From assembly GCA_014695325.1 (NCBI GenBank), contig JACJNZ010000039.1:930001-994000 (forward strand): DNA of 64,000 bases. The letters are read 5' to 3'. The notes below the pieces were generated by a model. The model made no database searches. It had not been told where the DNA came from and saw only the letters and a program-made list of their open reading frames with translations. A program made the translations under genes and the position numbers. This document shows positions 57,652 to 64,000 of the stretch, piece after piece; within the stretch, counting starts at the first letter, position 1; each line of letters opens with the position of its first letter. The stretch is from Cyanobacteria bacterium FACHB-502. Lineage in GTDB: Bacteria > Cyanobacteriota > Cyanobacteriia > Elainellales > Elainellaceae.

Positions 57652-57683
57652 TTAGAGCCAGTTATTCGATTAAAGTTATTCGC

Positions 57684-57785
57684 TTAAGAAGTTGCAGCCT
57701 GTTTCTGCAACTCAGCGATCGCCCTTTCTACTGCTGCAAGCCGTTCTTCTAAAGAAATAGGTAACTCACCACCGGAATTTAAGGA
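57684..57785 (-). pseudogene. Gene remnant with coiled-coil-like C-terminus
   Basis: Thirty-three codons, no start codon, stop upstream, containing SLEERLAAVERAIAELQKQ and ending at TAA 57684-57686. It begins 13 bases after the glcF stop on the same strand. Probably the tail of a decayed small gene; family not recognised. Confidence 0.4.
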
Positions 57786-57797
57786 TTAACTATTTAT

Positions 57798-59183
57798 TCA
57801 GCATCTTGTATCAGCCGCTTGTAAAGGAATACCGCGAATTGAGAGATCCAGTAGCGCGATCGGGTGAAACAACGACATCGTTTTACCCTGTAATTCCAAA
57901 TGTTTTAGGATTTGTAGCGAGCAGCCCGGATTAGAAGAAGCGATCAGACTGGCTCCCGTGTTGAGAAGATTTCGCACCTTTTGCTGACCCAGTTCTTCCG
58001 CCACTTCTGGCTGGAGCATATTGTAAACGCCTGCACTACCGCAGCAAAGGGCTGCATCGATCGGCTCTTTCAAAGTTACACCCGGAATTTGCCGCAGGAG
58101 TTGGCGAGGCTGGAGGCTGATCTTTTGTCCGTGGAGCAGGTGACAGGCATCCTGATAGACGATTGCTAGAGGTTCGCTTTGCAAGGGGGAGAGTTTGGCA
58201 GTTAAGCCGATCGCCCACAAAAATTCCTGTACATCTTTGACTTTGGCAGAAAATGCTTTCGCCTTCTCACGATACGCTGGGTCGTCCTGCAACAGGTGTC
58301 CGTAGTCCTTCAGCGTGTGACCACATCCCGCAGCGTTAATGATGATTGCATCGACTCCCGTATCCTCGAAGCTGTCGATCATCTGGCGGGCAAGTGCCTG
58401 GGCATCGGCTTCCTGTCCCTGGTGGTGGGGGAGTGCGGCACAGCAACCCTGAGATTTGGGAATCACCACTTCGCAGCCGTTCGCAGTCAGGACTCTGGCA
58501 GTGGCTTCGTTCACGTCGCTAAAAAACAATCGCTGCACACAGCCGAGAATCATGCCCACCCGATACCGCTTTTCGCCCTTCGCCGGAACGATCGTCGGCA
58601 AATTGTCCTGGAAAGATTTCACTGTCACTTCGGGCAACAGCGTTTCCATTGCCGCCAGCCGGGGAGAGAATTTTTTCAGCAACCCCGTTGCCCGCACCAA
58701 CTGAGGCATTCCCAGTTTCTGATAGAGCATCAGGGGAGCCAGCAGCATTCTCAGGCGATCGGGATGGGGGAAAAAGGTGAACAGAAGTTGACGGAAAAGA
58801 CGATCACCCAAACTGCGGGAATAGTTGCGCTCAATCTGGGGACGGGTCGCGGCAATCAGCTTGTCGTACTGTACGCCCGATGGACAGGTGGTGACGCAGG
58901 CAAGGCAGCCCAGACAGGAATCGAAGTGCTGCACCGTTGCCTCGTTCAGGGGAGCCCGACCCTCGTTGATTGCATCCATCAGATAAATGCGTCCGCGCGG
59001 CGAGTCCATCTCTTTGCCGATCACGCGATAGCTGGGGCAGGTGGAGAGGCAAAAGCCACAGTGAACGCAGGCATCGATTAGCTTGGGATCGGGCGGATGC
59101 TGCGCGTCAAAGTTTTTTTCTGAGGGAGCCAGAGCAGACTCAGGACTATAGGACGTATCAGGAATTCTGTATTCTGTGGTCAT
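57798..59183 (-). CDS. glcF: Glycolate oxidase iron-sulfur subunit
   Basis: A 461-residue cytoplasmic electron-transfer subunit. Two four-cysteine [4Fe-4S] motifs are complete: CVHCGFCLSTCP and CLGCLACVTTCP. The CCG-domain pairs (GCCAALPHHQ, CCGSAGVYN) follow, as in GlcF and heterodisulfide-reductase-like subunits. It oxidises glycolate from photorespiration together with the FAD subunit encoded just upstream. glcE ends only three bases before this gene starts. Confidence 0.93.
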   Translation of the reverse strand: MTTEYRIPDTSYSPESALAPSEKNFDAQHPPDPKLIDACVHCGFCLSTCPSYRVIGKEMDSPRGRIYLMDAINEGRAPLNEATVQHFDSCLGCLACVTTCPSGVQYDKLIAATRPQIERNYSRSLGDRLFRQLLFTFFPHPDRLRMLLAPLMLYQKLGMPQLVRATGLLKKFSPRLAAMETLLPEVTVKSFQDNLPTIVPAKGEKRYRVGMILGCVQRLFFSDVNEATARVLTANGCEVVIPKSQGCCAALPHHQGQEADAQALARQMIDSFEDTGVDAIIINAAGCGHTLKDYGHLLQDDPAYREKAKAFSAKVKDVQEFLWAIGLTAKLSPLQSEPLAIVYQDACHLLHGQKISLQPRQLLRQIPGVTLKEPIDAALCCGSAGVYNMLQPEVAEELGQQKVRNLLNTGASLIASSNPGCSLQILKHLELQGKTMSLFHPIALLDLSIRGIPLQAADTRC

Positions 59184-59186
59184 GGG

Positions 59187-60509
59187 TTAAATTCCACCGA
59201 CGAACCGACCGGAACTGAAAAGGAATTGCGGGTCAAACTGTTGCTTAATGCGACGCATCAGATCCAACGAAGAACCAGAACTGCCCCACACATCGATCGC
59301 TTGTTTAAGAGCCAGAGGAGCCGCCTGCACTGAGAGAAAGCCACCCTGTGCCTGGCAGATCGATCGCAGCTTCAGCAGCGCATCGAGGGTGATCGATTCA
59401 AACCGCAAAACGCCTAAACCACTTCCGGCGTGAATCTGAGCAACTGTCATATCAGCACCGATCTGGCTGAACTGCGCCAACGTCTGGACTGCTTGAGCGG
59501 GTAACACTCCTATTTTGCAGGTTACGGTAGACGGTTGGGGGTCAGTTTCGATTCTTTCTCGTAATTGTTGCCACAGAGCCATTTCATCATCGCCGGATTG
59601 CACCGTTACCGCTAAACCCAGATTCTGTTCCAGGGCAAAAAGCTGCTCCGTTTGTTTCTTGATACTGACTTCGATCGTCTGAAAGCGACTCATCAGTCCC
59701 ACGCCTTCCCCCAGTCCCAAGGCTCCTACTGTGCGGTCATCAATGAGATCGATCGCGCTCGGAGTCAAGCTAGACGCAAGCAGAGTGGAGGCTGCCTGAG
59801 CAATCGCCGCTGAATTCCCTGTGAGAACCACTGTTTGAGAAGCGGCAGGTAAGGGATAAATGCGGAAGGTAATCTGGCTAATCATACCGAGCGTTCCGTA
59901 AGAACCCGTGAGCAGCTTCATCAGGTCGTAGCCCGCAACGTTTTTCACGACCCGTCCGCCTGCTTTTGCCACCTGGCCATCCGATCGTATAAAAGAAATG
60001 CCGATCACCATATCCCGGACGCTGTTGTATCGCTGGCGCAGTGAGCCTGTATCTCCGGTTGCCACAATACCGCCGACCGTTGCTTGGCCTGGATAGGCAG
60101 GATCGATCGCGAGAAGCTGTCCTTCTTTCCCCAGGATTGCCCGAAGGTCTGCCAGCCGCATTCCTGCTTCTACGGTAACGGTGAGATCGCCAATGGCATG
60201 TTCGATCAGGCGATTCATCCGAGCGGTGCTGATCACTAAATTAATTCCGCCCGCCAGTCCGCCCCAGTGCAGCTTGCTGCCACTTCCGCAGGGGAACACT
60301 CGCCAGCGATTTTGTGCCGCGCAGGCTATGAGTTCGGCAAGCTGTTCCTGCGTTTCAGGATAGGCAATACAGTCAATTTGAGTGCTGGGAGTGACTGCCT
60401 GGGAAATTTGCGATCGAAGCATCAGATCAGCCGCATCCCACGAAACGACTCCCCCTGCACCGAGAATGCGTTCAACCGATTGGGCAAGACTTGGGGCGAT
60501 CGAACTCAT
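59187..60509 (-). CDS. glcE: Glycolate oxidase FAD-binding subunit (GlcE/GlcD-like)
   Basis: A 440-residue FAD-linked oxidase of the PCMH/VAO type. INLVISTARMNRLIEHAIGDLTVTVEAGM and GGIVATGDTGSLRQRYNSVRDMVIGISFIRSDG mark the FAD-binding domain, and KNVAGYDLMKLLTGSYGTLGMISQITFRIYPLP closes it. It is shorter than GlcD (about 500) and longer than E. coli GlcE (about 350); no second flavoprotein gene is adjacent. Operon with glcF, spacing three bases. Confidence 0.88.
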   Translation of the reverse strand: MSSIAPSLAQSVERILGAGGVVSWDAADLMLRSQISQAVTPSTQIDCIAYPETQEQLAELIACAAQNRWRVFPCGSGSKLHWGGLAGGINLVISTARMNRLIEHAIGDLTVTVEAGMRLADLRAILGKEGQLLAIDPAYPGQATVGGIVATGDTGSLRQRYNSVRDMVIGISFIRSDGQVAKAGGRVVKNVAGYDLMKLLTGSYGTLGMISQITFRIYPLPAASQTVVLTGNSAAIAQAASTLLASSLTPSAIDLIDDRTVGALGLGEGVGLMSRFQTIEVSIKKQTEQLFALEQNLGLAVTVQSGDDEMALWQQLRERIETDPQPSTVTCKIGVLPAQAVQTLAQFSQIGADMTVAQIHAGSGLGVLRFESITLDALLKLRSICQAQGGFLSVQAAPLALKQAIDVWGSSGSSLDLMRRIKQQFDPQFLFSSGRFVGGI

Positions 60510-60643
60510 GGCAACTCATCAGCGTCCAGACGACTCTTCCCCACTCTATCAGGAGGCGAGGCGAATCCCGTGAAAATTCTCAGGCGGGCAACCCTTGTGC
60601 CTGGATAGACTGCGGACAATTATTTTTAGATGCAGTGCAGCTT

Positions 60644-61543
60644 ATGCAATACATTACAGCCAGCAGTATCACAGCCAGCAGTCTCGAGTTAAAACCATCA
60701 CCCCAGTCGTCAATTAGCTCGTCCATTCAGCCGCTGAATCAGGCGATCGGACAAGCCTTGATCATTGCCTACCGCGAAAATACCGATCGACTGGAAGCAG
60801 TTCTCACCTTCCTGGGATTTGACTGTGAAGTGCTGCGACAAAACGATAGCCCTGAATATCAGGATTGTGCTGCGACCTATCGCTGTATGCTGAACCATCA
60901 GCACGCCTGGAAGCAAGCCGCCCAGTCCGATCGCCCGACGCTGATTGTTGAAGCAGATTTTGTGCCTGTGGTAGGCATGGGGAACTTGCCGCTTCCATTT
61001 AATTTAGAGCAGCCAAACGTCGGCATCTGCTGGCTTTATACCTGTGCGCCTCAGGTATATTCCCTCTCGACAGACGGCTATGCCGAAGGATTTTCGACGG
61101 GACTGGTCGCTTATATTCTCACCCCAGAAGGGGCAGCAACGCTTTGCGGACTGGCCGATCAGGTCACCGAGAAGCAGGGCACAGGCTACTGTACCTTCGA
61201 CTCTAATATCGAGAAATATCTGCGAATTCGCGGCTTTAAAAACTACATCGCCTATCGTAACTATGGCGAACATGGAGGACGATCGAATCCTGAACATCAG
61301 CAGAACGGGATGAGCGGCATTCATCGAGCCGATGTGTTAGCCGGAAAACTGGCATTTCTGCCCGATTACGCAGGCACAAGCTCAAATCGCTACTGGCATT
61401 TTTATCAGGCACGCCTTTATGCTCGGCTCAAGGGCATCGGACGGCTGCTCACCGGGCGATTTCTGCGCTGGAAACTCCTGAGATACAGCAAAACACCCGA
61501 TCGACTGCTAAAGTTTGCGATCGGGCGACAGATTGTTTTCTAG
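60644..61543 (+). CDS. Glycosyltransferase-family-25-like protein
   Basis: A 299-residue protein whose central region resembles the GT25 (LPS-biosynthesis, LpsA/LOS) group: ALIIAYRENTDRLEAVLTFLGFDCEVLRQ, then LNHQHAWKQAAQSDRPTLIVEADFVPV, with YILTPEGAATLCGLADQV further on. VEADFVP replaces the usual DDD/EDD acidic motif, so the fold is recognised but activity is uncertain. The frame is open upstream to 60491 over the glcE start; the ATG at 60644 avoids that overlap. N-terminal ITASSITASS is a small in-frame DNA duplication. Divergent from glcE. Confidence 0.68.
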   Translation: MQYITASSITASSLELKPSPQSSISSSIQPLNQAIGQALIIAYRENTDRLEAVLTFLGFDCEVLRQNDSPEYQDCAATYRCMLNHQHAWKQAAQSDRPTLIVEADFVPVVGMGNLPLPFNLEQPNVGICWLYTCAPQVYSLSTDGYAEGFSTGLVAYILTPEGAATLCGLADQVTEKQGTGYCTFDSNIEKYLRIRGFKNYIAYRNYGEHGGRSNPEHQQNGMSGIHRADVLAGKLAFLPDYAGTSSNRYWHFYQARLYARLKGIGRLLTGRFLRWKLLRYSKTPDRLLKFAIGRQIVF

Positions 61544-61717
61544 AAAACTCCAGGAAACGGAGCAGTGCACTACTGCTACATCTCGCCTCCTAGTGCCACC
61601 CGGTCTGGAAGAAACTGAGCTGGATTCAGCATTCAAACTTCTCCAGTTTTGGGAGTCTAGGAGGCTACTCAAGCTGGAACCCTCACAGAAATTGACTTGT
61701 TTCTCTACAGTCGCTTC

Positions 61718-62512
61718 CTAAGCCGGAACTAAAGCGGGCGGTAGCGTGAGAATGTCTACGCCGTCTTCAGTCACTGCCACCGTGTGTTCAAACTGGGCAG
61801 ATAACTTGCGATCGATCGTCACAGCAGTCCATTTGTCCCCTAGCACTTCAATTTCCCAGGTTCCTTCGTTGATCATGGGTTCGATCGTAAAGACCATGCC
61901 GGGACGGAGCTTTTTGCCTTTGCCGCGTGTGCCGTAATGGGGAATCTGCGGAGCGGTGTGAAAGGTGCGCCCGACTCCATGCCCAACAAAATCTCGCACC
62001 ACCGAGAAGCCCTGAGACTCGGCATATTCCTGAATCGCTGCGCCAATGTCACCAATTTTCGCGTTGGGTTTGACTTCGCGGATTCCGCGCCATAAGCATT
62101 CTTCCGTCACTTCGACCAGCTTACGAGCGATCGGGGAAGGAGTGCCCACAAAAAAGGTTTTCGACGTATCGCCGTGATAACCGTCCACCAGGGGCGTGAC
62201 ATCGATATTAATAATGTCACCATCCCGTAAAATCTGCTTGATGTTGGGGATGCCGTGACAGACTACTTCATTCACACTCGTACAGATCGATCGCGGAAAG
62301 GGATTGCTACTGCCGTTCGGATAGCCCAAAGGCGCGCTTTTTGCCCCTCGCTTTTGCGTCCATTCTTCTGCCGCGTCGTTGAGTTCCTGAGTCGTGACTC
62401 CGGGCTTTACCATTGGCTCCAGATATGCCAGCAGCTCAGCTGCCGTTTGCCCCGCCTGTCGCATCTTTTCGATCTCCCGACTGGACATAAGGACGATCGG
62501 TTCGTTATCCAT
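61718..62512 (-). CDS. map: Methionine aminopeptidase
   Basis: A 264-residue type I methionine aminopeptidase that removes the initiator Met. The five metal ligands are in INIDVTPLVDGYHGDTSKTF (two Asp), GHGVGRTFH (His), FTIEPMIN (Glu) and QFEHTVAVTEDG (Glu). The substrate-binding His is in VCHGIPN. No N-terminal zinc-finger extension, length normal. Confidence 0.97.
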   Translation of the reverse strand: MDNEPIVLMSSREIEKMRQAGQTAAELLAYLEPMVKPGVTTQELNDAAEEWTQKRGAKSAPLGYPNGSSNPFPRSICTSVNEVVCHGIPNIKQILRDGDIINIDVTPLVDGYHGDTSKTFFVGTPSPIARKLVEVTEECLWRGIREVKPNAKIGDIGAAIQEYAESQGFSVVRDFVGHGVGRTFHTAPQIPHYGTRGKGKKLRPGMVFTIEPMINEGTWEIEVLGDKWTAVTIDRKLSAQFEHTVAVTEDGVDILTLPPALVPA

Positions 62513-62664
62513 GAATTCCTGCCGCTGCTTTAAGGTCTCTTTTCTCTACTCTAGCGGTTTCAGAAATTAGACACAAACGGAAAAGGCAATGCAAAGTAGG
62601 ATTATTCTTTCTCGCCAACTCATTTCACGCAGCAGTGCAGCTTTACTAATTTGATTTGTGAACC

Positions 62665-64000
62665 CTAGTGCCAGACAAACACTTGCGCCTCGTATTCGCC
62701 GAGGTCGATCGTCAACAAACCATTCTTGGCTTCAATGTCGTAGTTTTTCGTCCATTCGTGCCACATTCCATCTTCAGGAAAATGGGAAATTTGGTAACCT
62801 GCGAGAAACTGATCGGAGAGGTTGACGACGACGACAATCCGTGAGCCTTCTTCGTTCCAGCGCACATAGGCAAAAACCTTGGCATCAGGATTTCCGTGAA
62901 AGAAATCAATGTTGGTTGTATGCAGGGCGCGGTTGTTTTTCCGCAGCGCGATCAATCCCTGATAGTACTTAAACAAACCCAGATTCTCTTCGTTTTTCAA
63001 CAGCGTCCAGTCCAGTTTGGCGGGGTCGGTTGTTTTCAGTTTGTATTCACCAAACTCTTCGCCCATCCAGAGCATTGGCACACCTACAGAAGTCATCACC
63101 AGCACTGCACCCAGCTTGCGGCGACGAAAGGCTGCTTCGCCTAAAATTCCTCGATCGCCAAAATCTGCCATCACGTGATTGTGATCGTGGTTTGACAGAT
63201 AGTGAATTACGTTCGTCACGCCCAGAAAACCCTGACGTTTGGGATCGATCGCATCCTTCAGCCGTTCCAGGTCGAACATATCGCCGAGAATATGGGGCAG
63301 GACGGTGTGGTAAAAGCTGTCGTGCCAGCAGCCATCCATCGGACCATCTACATTGGTAATCGCAGGATTTTCAGGAATGTATTCGGCAATGTTGTAAAAC
63401 GGTTTCGCGCCTGCGGTTTGCTTGGCTTCCTGCACAATCCAGTGCAAGAAGTCAAAGTTAGCAATTTGACGGGCAGCATCATATCGAATGCCATCCAGGT
63501 GATACTCGGATACCCAATAGCGCACAGTATCACCGACAAAGCGACGCGCCGGATAGGTTTGCAGGTTTTCGTCGTAATGCTCGTAGTTGAACTCTGGTCC
63601 CCAATTGAACTCTGCGTCTTTGGGATCGTGGTGATACCAGTAGTCGTGATCGATTTGGGTTAGGGGAGATGATGACTCGGAGTGGTTATAAATTCCGTCC
63701 ATGATGACGCGAATTCCGCGAGCGTGGCATTCGTCAATCATCTGCTTCAGTTCTGCGGTTGTGCCGTAGCTTGTCTCAGGGGCGAAGAAGTGGCGCGGAT
63801 TGTAGCCCCAGCTATAGCTCCCCGGATATTCCTTTACAGGCATTAGCTCGATCGCATTAATTCCCAATTCACACAAATAGTCGAGCTTTTCGATGACGTG
63901 CTTGTATTTACCACGCGGATAGGGATCATCTTCGCCGCCTGAAAAATCGGCAATGTGCATCTCATAAATCACCAGTTCGTGATCGGCGGGCAGCGGGCGA
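62665..64000 (-). CDS. GH13 alpha-glucan enzyme, 5' end beyond the window
   Basis: At least 445 residues of a GH13 (alpha-amylase superfamily) enzyme; the reading frame continues past base 64000 as RPLPADHELVIYEMH, so the true start is outside. The (beta/alpha)8 motifs are all visible: VIMDGIYNHSE (region I), DGIRYDAARQ (region II, nucleophile Asp), NIAEY (region III, acid/base Glu), LSNHDHNHV (region IV, stabilising Asp). It resembles branching enzymes and trehalohydrolases; exact activity cannot be settled without the N-terminus. A glycogen-metabolism role would match glgA and glgC in this window. Confidence 0.88.
   Translation of the reverse strand, partial: RPLPADHELVIYEMHIADFSGGEDDPYPRGKYKHVIEKLDYLCELGINAIELMPVKEYPGSYSWGYNPRHFFAPETSYGTTAELKQMIDECHARGIRVIMDGIYNHSESSSPLTQIDHDYWYHHDPKDAEFNWGPEFNYEHYDENLQTYPARRFVGDTVRYWVSEYHLDGIRYDAARQIANFDFLHWIVQEAKQTAGAKPFYNIAEYIPENPAITNVDGPMDGCWHDSFYHTVLPHILGDMFDLERLKDAIDPKRQGFLGVTNVIHYLSNHDHNHVMADFGDRGILGEAAFRRRKLGAVLVMTSVGVPMLWMGEEFGEYKLKTTDPAKLDWTLLKNEENLGLFKYYQGLIALRKNNRALHTTNIDFFHGNPDAKVFAYVRWNEEGSRIVVVVNLSDQFLAGYQISHFPEDGMWHEWTKNYDIEAKNGLLTIDLGEYEAQVFVWH

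Overview
The window is chromosomal DNA from a cyanobacterium, most likely a filamentous Leptolyngbya/Oscillatoriales-type organism. Evidence: the palindrome GCGATCGC (HIP1) and its core CGATCG recur throughout; GlgC carries both lysines of the cyanobacterial 3-phosphoglycerate activator site at the Anabaena positions; and there are a GUN4-domain protein, an SLH-domain protein, a SigG-type sigma factor with its anti-sigma partner, a GlcE/GlcF-like glycolate oxidase pair and several conserved cyanobacterial proteins of unknown function. The genus is an inference. I found no rRNA, tRNA, CRISPR array, intact insertion sequence or prophage.

Layout. 1-20 kb: two lipoproteins, a solitary branched-chain-amino-acid-type binding protein, a class B J-protein, an SLH-anchored putative serine hydrolase, a P-loop kinase, glgC, an aminopeptidase P homologue, a GNAT acetyltransferase, ribD, a GAF-PP2C phosphatase, an FdhF/YdeP-like molybdoenzyme, a malate:quinone-oxidoreductase-like flavoprotein and a Ca2+/H+ antiporter. 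20.6-28.6 kb: a signalling cluster made of a 1943-residue soluble hybrid histidine kinase with about eleven HAMP units (eight consecutive 276-bp DNA repeats), a CheR-like methyltransferase and a second hybrid kinase. 28.7-38.3 kb: a lambda-endolysin-type muralytic protein, an atypical SDR, a DUF1997 protein, CAP-domain and SBBP-repeat proteins sharing an N-terminal module, an SRPBCC protein and a translationally coupled pair including an alpha/beta hydrolase. 38.4-49.5 kb: sbpA, transketolase, a membrane protein/ABC ATPase pair, a GUN4-domain protein overlapping an LCP-family gene tail to tail, a serpin with predicted P1 Arg, and a WcaF-type acetyltransferase. 49.6-64 kb: glgA, hemC, a small membrane protein, a DUF362 protein, sigG with its anti-sigma gene, a gamma-glutamylcyclotransferase-like gene, a decayed two-gene module plus two further gene remnants, glcE-glcF, a GT25-like gene, map and a GH13 enzyme cut by the window edge.

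How the genes fit together. Most are housekeeping or cell-envelope genes in units of one to three. Glycogen metabolism is represented by glgC, glgA and the GH13 gene, which are dispersed. Cell-envelope functions are SLH/hydrolase, endolysin-like, LCP, serpin and CAP/SBBP. The most distinctive locus is the poly-HAMP kinase cluster. The best evidence of genome decay is the pseudogene pair at 57070-57448. At least eight loci carry short perfect or near-perfect tandem repeats of 11-18 bp, several lying across stop codons, which points to frequent slippage duplication between genes.
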